20,811 nucleotides of DNA, from IMG/VR virus record IMGVR_UViG_3300025889_001160, positions 1-20,811 of that record; one strand, 5' to 3'. The position numbers were made by a program, and so were the translations under genes. The notes under the pieces are model-generated. The model was not told where the DNA came from. It ran no database searches and worked only from the letters and a program-made list of their open reading frames with translations. The stretch is from a virus. Below are positions 1 to 7,629 of this stretch, in pieces. The stretch's first letter is position 1. Each line of letters starts with the position of its first letter.

Positions 1-171
1 GGTAATTTCGAACCCCTTTCTACGGCTAGCGCCAGGAGTATGCGTGTCGCAGCATTCCCACATGAGACGCACTTAAGACGCCAAAATGCAAAAGTTGACC
101 ATTATATGCCTCAAAAACGCTATCTGGCACTATTTCGCTTAAAACGCCGCTGTTGGTCTTAAATTGCCCGT
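1..171 (+). promoter_or_regulatory. Non-coding leader upstream of terminase genes (possible packaging-site region)
   Basis: No convincing gene lies here. The stretch is relatively AT-rich from about 85 to 165 and holds three CTTAAnnnGCC-like motifs, listed separately. A TTGACC hexamer at 95-100 could be a -35 element, but no good -10 follows at 16-18 bases (a TATCTG lies 20 bases downstream), so a promoter is only possible. In lambda and relatives the cos or pac recognition DNA lies directly upstream of the small terminase gene. That position, rather than a recognised sequence, is the reason for suspecting a packaging site here. Confidence 0.3.
72..168 (+). repeat. Three CTTAAnnnGCC-like motifs upstream of terS
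   Basis: Copies are CTTAAGACGCC (72-82), CTTAAAACGCC (138-148) and CTTAAATTGCC (158-168). The first two differ at one base. The second and third are 20 bases apart, about two helical turns. TTAAGAC at 73-79 and GTCTTAA at 156-162 also form an inverted pair. A looser relative, CTCAAAAACGC, sits at 110-120. Repeated short sites upstream of terS would suit binding by the HTH-bearing small terminase or by a regulator. The motifs are seen directly; the function is inferred, and chance is not excluded in so short a region. Confidence 0.35.
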
Positions 172-654
172 ATGCAGGTCTGCAACACCAAGGAACTGGC
201 TGAGGAGCTGGGCATCACGCAAGCCCGCATCAGCCAGATGAAGAGCCAGGGGCGGTTTGACGGCTGCTTCGCGGTGAACAGGAACAAGATCGAATGGGAC
301 AAGGAAGCAGCGGTCAAGGCGTACAGGGAAGGCAACCCGCTGGCCAGCGTGAGTCCCACGCGTCGCAAATCAGAAGACCTTGAGATTCCGACATTCAATG
401 AAAGTCGTGCGAAGTCAGAGCATTTCCGTGCGGAGCTGGCTCGCTTGGATCTGGAGGTCAAAGAGGATCAACTCGTGGAAGTTGCTCGTGTACAGCGGGA
501 GGCTTTCACTGCTGCTCGTGCTGTACGGGATGCTTTGGGTAATATTCCTGACCGCGTCAGCAACCAGTTGGCTGCGGAGTCGGATCCTGTTGTCATCCAC
601 CAGACGTTGACCGAGGAGATCCGCAAGGCGCTGGAGACGTTGACCGATGCGTGA
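172..654 (+). CDS. terS: Terminase small subunit (Nu1-like, DNA-recognising)
   Basis: This is the likely DNA-recognition subunit of the packaging motor, which binds the cos or pac site and loads the large subunit. Residues 4-30 read as a helix-turn-helix with a recognition-type stretch (ELAEELGITQARISQMKSQG), as in the Nu1 family. Residues 80-110 are charged and helical and suit oligomerisation. Residues 110-160 (RDALGNIPDRVS, then an acidic helical end) resemble the conserved C-terminal part of Nu1-type small terminases. The 160-residue length is typical. The ATG at 172 is chosen because the HTH starts almost at once after it, although no Shine-Dalgarno is visible. The gene overlaps the large subunit by 8 bases, which suggests translational coupling. 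Confidence 0.85.
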   Translation: MQVCNTKELAEELGITQARISQMKSQGRFDGCFAVNRNKIEWDKEAAVKAYREGNPLASVSPTRRKSEDLEIPTFNESRAKSEHFRAELARLDLEVKEDQLVEVARVQREAFTAARAVRDALGNIPDRVSNQLAAESDPVVIHQTLTEEIRKALETLTDA

Positions 655-2560
655 CGGAGCATTGCTCTATCGGCAGGCATTCCGCGACGGCCTCCGCCCT
701 GACCCTGATCTGTCTGTGAGTCAGTGGGCAGATCTGTACCGGATGTTGTCCAACAAGGCCAGCGCCGAACCGGGACCGTGGCGGACGGAAAGGACTCCTT
801 ACCTCAAGGAGATCATGGACTGCATGTCTGCCAACTCCGCCGTTCAGAAGGTGGTGTTTATGGCTGGTGCGCAGCTTGGCAAGACAGAAGCGATCAACAA
901 CGTGGTGGGCTACATGATTGCCCATGCTCCCGGTCCAGCACTTTTCGTGCAGCCGACGATTGAGATGGCTAAAAGATTGTCAAAGCAGCGGCTTGATTCG
1001 CTGATTCATGAGACACCGTGCCTTGCCGACAAGGTCGCTCCTGCTCGAAGCCGCGATTCAGGCAACACGATGTTTTCAAAGGAGTTCCCCGGTGGCATCC
1101 TGCTGCTCACGGGTGCCAACAGTGCTACGGGCTTACGGTCTGCTCCTTGTCGCTGGGTACTTCTTGATGAAGTTGATGCTTTCCCGAGTGATGTGGACGG
1201 TGAAGGCGACCCTTGTGCGTTGGCTGAGCGTCGTGCGTCAACCTTTTCTCGTCGGAAGATCATCCTTACGTCCACACCAACGGTAAAAGATACGAGCCGC
1301 ATTGAGGCGGAATATTTGGCATCTGATCAGCGCCGATATTTTGTCCCGTGTCCACATTGCGATCACATGCAATGGCTGCAGTGGAAGAATCTGCAGTGGC
1401 GTGACGGTGATCCAAAGACTGCTGCGTATGTCTGCGAGGCTTGCGGGGCGCACATACCAGAGCATTACAAGAGCGAAATGCTGCGCAAAGGTGAATGGCG
1501 TGCGACGGCCGCAAGCCAAGATGCAAGGACGGTTGGATTCCATTTGTCCTCCTTGTACTCGCCGTTGGGATGGAAGAGTTGGGAAGAAATTGTTGGCGAG
1601 TTTCTACGTGCGAAGAACGACGCTCCGTTGTTGAAGACGTTCGTTAATACCATCTTGGGCGAGACTTGGGAGGAAGAAACTGGGGCAAAACTTGGTGCCG
1701 ATAGCCTTTCTGAGCGAGCCGAGTTTTACCCCGCCGGTGAAGTCCCGAAAGGCGCTTCGATACTGACTGCTGGCGTTGACGTGCAGGACAACAGAGTCGC
1801 TGTTGGGCTTTATGCGTGGGGCGCTGGTGAGGAGTGCTGGTTGATCAGTCACACAGAGATTTATGGCGATCCAGCCGGACAAAAGTTGTGGGAACAAGTT
1901 GATGACCTACTGCTAAGGGATTACCCGCATGCCGAAGGCGGAAGACTGAAAGTTTCGGCAATTGGTGTTGACTCTGGCGGCCACTACACCTCCGAGGTGT
2001 ATACGTATGCCAGGGTCAGAAAAGGGAAAGGAGTGTTTGCTTTGAAAGGACAATCGGTGCGGAACAAACCGCCTATTGGGAAGCCTTCCAAGGTGGATAT
2101 TAACTACAAGGGTCAAGTTTTGAAAAATTCGGCTGAGGTGTTCCCTGTTGGTTCTGACACGATCAAGTCCACCTTGTTCGGCAGATTGAAGCACAACGAG
2201 CATGGCGCGGGGTACATTCACTTTCACGCCGAGGCCGGTCAGGAGTACTTCAAGCAAATCACCTCGGAGCGCCAGGTCGTCCGCTATGTCAAGGGTTTTG
2301 CGATTCGAGAATGGAAGAAGAGACCGGGTGATCGCAACGAAGCATTGGACTGTTTTGTGTACAGCTATGCGGCGCTGCACTTCCTGTACATGCGATTCAA
2401 CAGGAACACTATTTTTGAGCAGTTTGAGCGGAGTATTGGGAAGGCTGCAAAAAAAGCAGATACAAGTGACGTATTGCCTGACAAGCCGATAGACTCAACA
2501 TATCGGCCACCGCAAAGGCGGGTCAGGCGCAGCAATCCTTCATTCGTGACGAGCTGGTGA
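647..2560 (+). CDS. terL: Terminase large subunit, GpA family (packaging ATPase and nuclease)
   Basis: This is the motor and endonuclease that pumps DNA into the prohead and cuts genome ends. The N-terminal ATPase shows a Walker A-like GAQLGKTE at 74-81, Walker B VLLDEVD at 171-177 and the coupling motif STPT at 209-212. Two CxxC pairs (C235/C238 and C263/C266) form a probable zinc-binding insert, as in GpA-type terminases. The nuclease half carries acidic motifs: GVDVQDN with D378, GVDSGGHYT with D442, and RNEALDC with E565/D568. The length of 637 residues is close to lambda gpA (641). The C-terminal 45 residues are basic and low in complexity, as expected for a portal-contacting tail. GpA terminases usually go with cos packaging, but a cos site is not proven here. 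Confidence 0.96.
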   Translation: MRDGALLYRQAFRDGLRPDPDLSVSQWADLYRMLSNKASAEPGPWRTERTPYLKEIMDCMSANSAVQKVVFMAGAQLGKTEAINNVVGYMIAHAPGPALFVQPTIEMAKRLSKQRLDSLIHETPCLADKVAPARSRDSGNTMFSKEFPGGILLLTGANSATGLRSAPCRWVLLDEVDAFPSDVDGEGDPCALAERRASTFSRRKIILTSTPTVKDTSRIEAEYLASDQRRYFVPCPHCDHMQWLQWKNLQWRDGDPKTAAYVCEACGAHIPEHYKSEMLRKGEWRATAASQDARTVGFHLSSLYSPLGWKSWEEIVGEFLRAKNDAPLLKTFVNTILGETWEEETGAKLGADSLSERAEFYPAGEVPKGASILTAGVDVQDNRVAVGLYAWGAGEECWLISHTEIYGDPAGQKLWEQVDDLLLRDYPHAEGGRLKVSAIGVDSGGHYTSEVYTYARVRKGKGVFALKGQSVRNKPPIGKPSKVDINYKGQVLKNSAEVFPVGSDTIKSTLFGRLKHNEHGAGYIHFHAEAGQEYFKQITSERQVVRYVKGFAIREWKKRPGDRNEALDCFVYSYAALHFLYMRFNRNTIFEQFERSIGKAAKKADTSDVLPDKPIDSTYRPPQRRVRRSNPSFVTSW

Positions 2561-3135
2561 GCATCCTTGTCCCGAACCTGATTTACGCGGGTGACACCGT
2601 CATTTTTGACGTGCCTGCGTTCAAGGACGCGATTGGAACCAACATCGACAGCGGCACCTACACGCTCACGTGGTATGCCCGGACGAATGTTGCAAGTGAA
2701 GGCACGACTGTTGTTGGCACTGCTGAAGGCACTGGTTGGCGGGTGACGGTGCCTGCATCGACCACCACTGGCTTTGACGCCGGCCTGTGGACTTGGCAGG
2801 CGATTGCCACCTACAGCACGCTGCAGTACACCGCTGGCCGTGGTCAGTTCACCGTCAAGGCCACTGCCAAATACGCCGGCTCGCCCGGTGCTTTTGATGA
2901 TCGGTCTCGCGCTGAGATTGACCTGTCTTATGTTGAGGCAGCCATCCGTACGCTCGCTCAAGGCGGGATGGTGCAGGAATATCAGATCGGCGGACGTAGC
3001 CTGAAGCGGTACAAGATGGCCGAACTCCTTCAATTGCAAGACAGTTTGAAAGCTGAAATTGCAATGGAGCGGAAAGCTGAGAAAATCCGTCAAGGTCTCG
3101 GCAATCCCGGTCTCGCCAAAGTGAGGTTCCGTTAA
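2557..3135 (+). CDS. Head-tail joining protein: beta-domain fused to a gpW-like C-terminus
   Basis: The gene lies between the terminase and portal genes, the place of lambda W. Residues from about 113 to 192 carry a helix, a short beta-hairpin containing QEYQIGGRSLKRY, a second helix and a basic end, the layout of gpW (a small helix-hairpin-helix neck protein). Residues 1-105 are extra: a beta-rich, Ig-like stretch (SGTYTLTWYART, then LWTWQAIATYS) that free-standing gpW lacks. The start is GTG, overlapping the terL stop by 4 bases (GTGA), with only a weak upstream GAG. The role is inferred: gpW closes the portal and accepts the tail connector. The function of the N-terminal domain is unknown. 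Confidence 0.7.
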   Translation: MSILVPNLIYAGDTVIFDVPAFKDAIGTNIDSGTYTLTWYARTNVASEGTTVVGTAEGTGWRVTVPASTTTGFDAGLWTWQAIATYSTLQYTAGRGQFTVKATAKYAGSPGAFDDRSRAEIDLSYVEAAIRTLAQGGMVQEYQIGGRSLKRYKMAELLQLQDSLKAEIAMERKAEKIRQGLGNPGLAKVRFR

Positions 3136-4694
3136 TGGCGATCTTCGGTATCGGTCGCACCGGCGCGTTGCAGAAGCAACTGGCTGAAGCGCAGCAGAAG
3201 AACAGTTATCTAAAGCGTGCTTACGCCGCCGCTCAGAACAACCGCCTCACGTCTGACTGGATCAGTCAAGCCACATCGGCTGACAGCGAGATCCGAGGCA
3301 GCATCAGGATGCTTCGCAATCGCGCCCGTCAACTGGTGCGTGATTCCGACTTCGCCAAGTCTGCCCTGCGTGCTGTCCGCAACAACGTGGTCGGCACCGG
3401 CATCAGGATGCAGGCTCAGGTGCGGATGCAGCGTGGTGGCCGCCTTGCTGATGAGATCAATCGCCGCATCGAAGAGGAATTTGATCGCTGGACTTCGGCA
3501 AAGCGTTGTCACACCGGCGGCAAACTGAGCTGGTATGACATCCAACGTCTCAGCATCACGTCTGTCCTTGAATCCGGTGAAGTCTTCATTCGCCTTGTCA
3601 AGCAACCCTTTGGTGGCAGCAAAGTACCGCTCGGCCTTGAACTCATCGAGTCGGATCTTCTTGATGATGATTACAACGGCATCGAGAAGAACGGCAATGA
3701 AGTACGAATGGGCGTGGAGATTGACAAGTGGGGACGCCCGGTTGCCTATCACTTCTTTGATTACCACCCTGGCGATTACCAATTTGCTTATGCCGTCAAA
3801 GCAATGAAGAAGCGGGTGCGCATTCCCGCTGAAGACATCATTCACCTTTATTTGATTGAACGCCCCGGCCAGACGCGTGGTGTTAGCGCGTTTGCTACGG
3901 CGATCATGCGCCTGCGCAATTTGTCTGGATACGAAGAAGCCGAGATTGTCGCCGCTCGTGCCAGCAGCAGCATGATGGCGTTCGTGAAGACACCAGATCA
4001 GGAGCTGTTTGAAGATGGCACGTTTGATCAGGAGTCTGTCCTCGACTTCTCGCCCGGCAGCATCCGTCGATTGGCTCCCGGCGAAGAAATGCAGTTTTTC
4101 ACGCCCAATCGCCCTGATGATGCATTCACTCCTTTTGTGCAGCAAATGCTGCGAGCTGTGGCTGCTGGGATTGGCTGTTCTTACACGCAAGTCAGCTCAG
4201 ATTTTTCTCAAAGCAACTACAGCTCTTCACGACTGGAACTGCTTGAAACAAGAACGCATTACAAAACACTCCAGCAATACTTGATCGAATCGCTGTGCGA
4301 AGAGGTCTACGAGAAGTGGATTGAAATGGCCGTGTTGGCTGGCGTTCTGGATCTGCCGAATTACGACAGTAATCCTGAGCGTTACGAAGAAGCCAAGTGG
4401 ATTGCACCTGCTGCTCAGTTCGTTGATCCGCAGAAAGAAGCTGCTGCTTACAAGGAACTGATCCGCTCAGGCATCATGACGCTCTCGCAGGTGATCGCCC
4501 TGCACGGCGGTGACTTTGAGGATCAGATGCGTCAACGCCAGCATGAACTCGCTGTTGCTGATGAGTACGGCATTGTCCTTGATACTGACCCGTCGCAGGT
4601 TTCTAACAGCGGCGTTTCTCAACCTGTTCCTGTTGCTCCAACTGAACATCCGATGGAACATGAGGAAGAACCTGAACTTGAGGACATCGACTGA
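3135..4694 (+). CDS. Portal protein, lambda gpB family
   Basis: The portal is the dodecameric ring at the capsid vertex through which DNA enters and leaves and on which the neck and tail are built. The N-terminal region (SEIRGSIRMLRNRARQLVRD from 51, then SDFAKSALRAVRNNVVGTGI to 90) is the hallmark of lambda-type portals. The middle contains IIHLYLIERPGQTRGVSAFA, and from about residue 345 VAAGIGCSYTQVSSDFSQSN and YSSSRLELLETR, also family signatures. At 519 residues it is close to lambda gpB (533). The C-terminal 30 residues are acidic and proline-rich. GAGG at 3123-3126 lies 8 bases before the ATG, and the start overlaps the previous stop by 1 base. Confidence 0.96.
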   Translation: MAIFGIGRTGALQKQLAEAQQKNSYLKRAYAAAQNNRLTSDWISQATSADSEIRGSIRMLRNRARQLVRDSDFAKSALRAVRNNVVGTGIRMQAQVRMQRGGRLADEINRRIEEEFDRWTSAKRCHTGGKLSWYDIQRLSITSVLESGEVFIRLVKQPFGGSKVPLGLELIESDLLDDDYNGIEKNGNEVRMGVEIDKWGRPVAYHFFDYHPGDYQFAYAVKAMKKRVRIPAEDIIHLYLIERPGQTRGVSAFATAIMRLRNLSGYEEAEIVAARASSSMMAFVKTPDQELFEDGTFDQESVLDFSPGSIRRLAPGEEMQFFTPNRPDDAFTPFVQQMLRAVAAGIGCSYTQVSSDFSQSNYSSSRLELLETRTHYKTLQQYLIESLCEEVYEKWIEMAVLAGVLDLPNYDSNPERYEEAKWIAPAAQFVDPQKEAAAYKELIRSGIMTLSQVIALHGGDFEDQMRQRQHELAVADEYGIVLDTDPSQVSNSGVSQPVPVAPTEHPMEHEEEPELEDID

Positions 4695-7357
4695 TGGCAA
4701 AGGTTGGTGACAAAACAATCGACCTGATGCCAACAGAAGGCATGAAGGCCGAAGCGCGTCGCTATCGCGCATGGAAGAAAGATGGTCGCCCCGGTGGCAC
4801 TGATGTTGCTGCTACCCGTGCTGGTCAGATCCTGTCAGGTGACGAACTCAGTCCTGATACTGTCATCACGATGACCGCATGGTTTGCACGCCATGAGGTT
4901 GACAAGCAGGGCAAAGGCTTTCGTCCTGATGGTGAAGACTATCCTTCGCCGGGTCGCGTAGCATGGGCGGCATGGGGCGGTGATTCAGGTCAAACCTGGA
5001 GCAACATGAAATCCAAAGCCATCAAAAAAGCACAGGAGCGTGCCATGGAAATCAACGAAGAGATCGTCGATGGACGCCCTTATCCCAATGAGCATGCTGC
5101 TCGCCTGACTGATCCTGATCAGTACGACAGCATCCGCCGCGTCAATGATGAATTTGGCGCTGGCATTGATGCAATTTATGGGATCAAGGATGGCACCTCT
5201 GAGTTGCAGGCCATTCGTTTTGATGCTGATCGCTTCACGCCCGCCGAGGCTCGCGAATGGCTGAGTGATCACGACTTTGATCCGATGATGTTTGAAGAAG
5301 CCACCGGTGAGCGCAGTGAAGAGAGTGCTGCACCTGATGCTGTCAAGGTTGGTGATTTTGTAGAGTGGGATTCAAGTGGTGGCACCGCACGCGGGAAAGT
5401 TGAACACGTGATGCGTGAAGGTGTACTTGGTGTTCCTGATTCTTCGTTTAGCATTAACGCATCTGAAGAAGATCCCGCTGCATTGATTCGCGTGTACCGC
5501 AAAGACAGCGAAGGTAGTTACAAAGAGACCGAGACTTTGGTCGGTCATAAGTTCTCTGAACTGCGCAAGATTGCTGCGCTGCGCTTCTTTGAAGGCGAGA
5601 CACTGAAGCGTTCACTCGCAACTGAGTTCCGCTCTGAAAGCGAAGATAGGACGCTTGAGTTTCCTTTTGCCAGTGAAGCGCCGGTTGAGCGTTACTACGG
5701 CATGGAAGTGTTGAGCATGGATGCCAAGTCCATGGATCTCACTCGTCTCAACGATGGCGCGCCTCTGCTGTACCAACACGATGCAGACAAGATCGTCGGC
5801 GTTGTGCAGAAGGCTTACATCAAAAACAAGCGTGCCTATGCACGCGTAAAACTCGCGAACAACGAACTGGGTCGCGAGATGCAAGAGTTGATCAAGGATG
5901 GAATCATCCGCAATGTCAGCTTCGGCTACAAGATCAACTCGATGGAAGCCGATGAGTCCACATCACCTGTGACTTATCGCGCTACCAGTTTCCAACCGTT
6001 TGAAATAAGCCTGGTCACCGTGCCGGCTGATAATTCGGTTGGAATCGGACGTTCTTTCTCCCATAATGAGAACGTCGATACGGCCTCAGCCGTTCACAGT
6101 CAACCCAACGGAGTTACAACCGTGGATCAAAACCTCAATGTTGAGGCTATCCGCGCTGAGGCCGCTCAGGCCAAGGCTAAGGAAATGGCCGACATGATTG
6201 CTCTTGGTCAACGCACCAAGAACATTGAAATGGCTCAGGAGTTCATCGCTAACTCCCGCAGCCTTGATGAGCTTCGCTCTGCCCTTCTGGAAAAGATGGG
6301 TGTGGAAGAGAAGCCCCTGAACCCCAAGGATGCCGAGATCGGCATGTCGGACAAAGAGAAGCGTGACTTCTCCTTCATCCGCGCCATCAACGCTCTGGCT
6401 CACCCCAACAGCCAAGAAGCTCAGCGTGCTGCTGCTTTCGAAATGGAAGTCAGCCGTGCTGCTCAGCAGAAGTCTGGCAAGGAAGCCCGTGGCATCCTGA
6501 TCCCCGCTGATGTGCTGGGTTATGGCCGCCGTGACCTGACCGTGGGTTCTGCCTCCGGTGGTGGTGATCTGGTTGCCACCGATCTGATGAGCGACAGCTT
6601 CATCGATCTGCTCCGCAAGGCTCTTGTGCTGCAGACCGCTGGCGCGACTGTGATGACCGGCCTGCAAGGCATGGTTGCTCTGCCCCGTCAGTCTGGTGGT
6701 GCCACTGTGTACCACGTCGCTGAGTCTGGCTCGATCACCGAGTCCCAGCTCACCGTCGACCAGGTGACGATGCAGCCCCGCACGATTGGTGCGCTGACTG
6801 ATTACTCGCGTCGTCTGCTGCTTCAGTCCAGCATCGACATCGAGAACCTGGTGCGTCGCGATCTGGCTCAACAGATTGCCATCGAAGTTGAGAACCAGGC
6901 CATCAACGGCACCGGTGCTTCTTCGTATCCGCTGGGCTTCCTGAACGTGACCGGCATCAACACCGAGTCCGGTTACACCACGTTCCTGGATTACGTGAAT
7001 GCTGAGGCCGCTCTCAGCACCGACAACGCCCTGCTGGGCAGCCTCGGCTATCTGATGAACTCCGCTCTGCGCGGCACTCTGAAGACCACCGAGAAGTCGG
7101 CCACCGGCACCAACGCCAACTTCATCTACGAAGCCGACAACACCATCAACGGTTACCCGGCTTACGTGTCCAACTCCATGCCGAACAACACTGCGGTGTT
7201 CGCTAACTTCAGCGACATCCTGATCGGCTTCTGGAGCGGTCTGGACATCATGGTTGACCCTTACACCGGTTCCGCTTCCGGCACCGTGCGTGTGGTGGCC
7301 ATGCAGGACTATGACGTGGCCGTGCGTCATCCTGAGTCCATCTGCAAGCTGTCCTGA
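4694..7357 (+). CDS. Multidomain prohead protease-major capsid fusion
   Basis: One uninterrupted 887-residue frame joins functions that are usually separate. Residues about 17-118 are a phage-associated domain (GRPGGTDVAATRAG, FARHEVDKQGKGF, GRVAWAAWGGDSG). Residues about 145-202 hold a second (AIRFDADRFTPAEAREWL). Residues 216-293 look like a Tudor/SH3-like DUF2945-type domain (KVGDFVEWDSSGG, ASEEDPAALIRVY, VGHKFSEL). Residues 294-455 are an HK97-type (S78/U35) prohead protease with probable catalytic H362 (LLYQHD) and S409 (RNVSFGY), and E437 (FEISLVTVPAD) as a candidate third residue. Residues 478-600 are helical and charged, like the HK97 delta/scaffold domain. Residues about 600-887 are the HK97-fold capsid. 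GAGGA at 4680-4684 precedes the ATG by 9 bases. The capsid part seems richer in G/C-ending codons than the N-terminal half. Confidence 0.9.
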   Translation: MAKVGDKTIDLMPTEGMKAEARRYRAWKKDGRPGGTDVAATRAGQILSGDELSPDTVITMTAWFARHEVDKQGKGFRPDGEDYPSPGRVAWAAWGGDSGQTWSNMKSKAIKKAQERAMEINEEIVDGRPYPNEHAARLTDPDQYDSIRRVNDEFGAGIDAIYGIKDGTSELQAIRFDADRFTPAEAREWLSDHDFDPMMFEEATGERSEESAAPDAVKVGDFVEWDSSGGTARGKVEHVMREGVLGVPDSSFSINASEEDPAALIRVYRKDSEGSYKETETLVGHKFSELRKIAALRFFEGETLKRSLATEFRSESEDRTLEFPFASEAPVERYYGMEVLSMDAKSMDLTRLNDGAPLLYQHDADKIVGVVQKAYIKNKRAYARVKLANNELGREMQELIKDGIIRNVSFGYKINSMEADESTSPVTYRATSFQPFEISLVTVPADNSVGIGRSFSHNENVDTASAVHSQPNGVTTVDQNLNVEAIRAEAAQAKAKEMADMIALGQRTKNIEMAQEFIANSRSLDELRSALLEKMGVEEKPLNPKDAEIGMSDKEKRDFSFIRAINALAHPNSQEAQRAAAFEMEVSRAAQQKSGKEARGILIPADVLGYGRRDLTVGSASGGGDLVATDLMSDSFIDLLRKALVLQTAGATVMTGLQGMVALPRQSGGATVYHVAESGSITESQLTVDQVTMQPRTIGALTDYSRRLLLQSSIDIENLVRRDLAQQIAIEVENQAINGTGASSYPLGFLNVTGINTESGYTTFLDYVNAEAALSTDNALLGSLGYLMNSALRGTLKTTEKSATGTNANFIYEADNTINGYPAYVSNSMPNNTAVFANFSDILIGFWSGLDIMVDPYTGSASGTVRVVAMQDYDVAVRHPESICKLS
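6110..6124 (+). promoter_or_regulatory. Internal ribosome binding site and in-frame GTG start for free capsid protein
   Basis: GGAG at 6110-6113 is followed by 8 bases and then GTG at 6122-6124, which is codon 477 of the protease-capsid fusion and in its frame. It falls exactly at the junction between the protease end and the helical scaffold domain, where separate capsid genes normally begin. The spacing is ideal for initiation. Use of the site is inferred. Confidence 0.5.
6122..7357 (+). CDS. Major capsid protein, HK97 fold (nested product of the fusion frame)
   Basis: This is the predicted 411-residue product if translation restarts at the internal GTG, and the length is normal for an HK97-type capsid precursor. 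The first 120 residues or so are helical and Ala/Glu/Lys-rich, the expected delta-domain scaffold removed by the protease after assembly. The mature part has the family pattern: a segment with LVATDLMSDSFIDLLRKALV, a glycine/hydrophobic strand region ending in VALPRQSGGATVYHVAESGS, then LTDYSRRLLLQSSIDIENLV, the P-domain helix and loop ending in AINGTGASSYPLGFLN, and a final DYDVAVRHPESIC. The capsid identity is firm. Whether free capsid comes from this start, from cleavage of the 887-residue fusion, or from both is not settled by sequence. Confidence 0.55.
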   Translation: MDQNLNVEAIRAEAAQAKAKEMADMIALGQRTKNIEMAQEFIANSRSLDELRSALLEKMGVEEKPLNPKDAEIGMSDKEKRDFSFIRAINALAHPNSQEAQRAAAFEMEVSRAAQQKSGKEARGILIPADVLGYGRRDLTVGSASGGGDLVATDLMSDSFIDLLRKALVLQTAGATVMTGLQGMVALPRQSGGATVYHVAESGSITESQLTVDQVTMQPRTIGALTDYSRRLLLQSSIDIENLVRRDLAQQIAIEVENQAINGTGASSYPLGFLNVTGINTESGYTTFLDYVNAEAALSTDNALLGSLGYLMNSALRGTLKTTEKSATGTNANFIYEADNTINGYPAYVSNSMPNNTAVFANFSDILIGFWSGLDIMVDPYTGSASGTVRVVAMQDYDVAVRHPESICKLS

Positions 7358-7374
7358 TGATTACGGAGCGGGTA

Positions 7375-7629
7375 ATGCGCATTCAGATGCTGCGTGACAC
7401 CATCGTTGACCTCAAGCAGGTGAAAGTTGGTGATTACGTAGAAACCGATAAAAAATCAGCCCTGCTGTTGATCGGTATTCAGAAGGCCATTCCCGCTCCC
7501 ATCATCGAGGAAGTTGTTGTTACGGCTGACGAGCAGCCGGATCCTGTTCAAAGCAAACCCGCTCCCAAACGGAGAAAGACCAATGATCCACAACCTCGGG
7601 TCGAAGACCACTCTGATTCGCCTGCATGA
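7375..7629 (+). CDS. Small head-module protein, unknown function
   Basis: This 84-residue protein lies directly after the capsid gene. The first half (MRIQMLRDTIVDLKQVKVGD, then ETDKKSALLLIGIQKA) resembles small phage proteins common at this position, with a short beta-strand core around a V.VGD.VE motif. The second half is a proline-, lysine- and acid-rich disordered tail. I chose ATG 7375 because GGAG at 7365-7368 sits 6 bases before it. An in-frame ATG at 7357, overlapping the capsid stop by 1 base, would add 6 residues and lacks a clear Shine-Dalgarno. The gene overlaps the next by 47 bases. A head-decoration or neck role can only be guessed from position. Confidence 0.65.
   Translation: MRIQMLRDTIVDLKQVKVGDYVETDKKSALLLIGIQKAIPAPIIEEVVVTADEQPDPVQSKPAPKRRKTNDPQPRVEDHSDSPA

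Noticed and set aside
95-126. TTGACC with TATCTG as a sigma70-type promoter
   Set aside because: The spacer is 20 bases, outside the usual 16-18, and the -10 match is poor. It is mentioned only as a possibility in the leader entry.
1-162. Open frame from the window edge to TAA 160-162 (54 codons; ATG at 40 gives 40 residues)
   Set aside because: A run this long is likely by chance over several frames. The AGGAG lies only 1 base before ATG 40, and the product is a basic peptide with no recognisable motif. The end of an upstream gene cannot be fully excluded.
2449-2456. A-run in terL (A AAA AAA G) as a second frameshift site
   Set aside because: The -1 frame stops after about a dozen codons, no stem was seen after it, and terL continues normally to its expected length.
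3210-4190. Antisense open frame of 326 codons over the portal gene
   Set aside because: The sense strand is a clear portal protein in this whole interval, and the antisense product shows no domain features.
6086-7330. Antisense open frame of 414 codons over the capsid region
   Set aside because: The His/Val/Gly-rich composition is what the complement of G/C-ending capsid codons gives. No ribosome site or neighbouring reverse-strand gene supports it.
7514-7582. Longer start for the beta-rich protein at ATG 7514
   Set aside because: The extra 23 residues lie within the preceding gene and have no Shine-Dalgarno, whereas ATG 7583 has GGAG at 8 bases.
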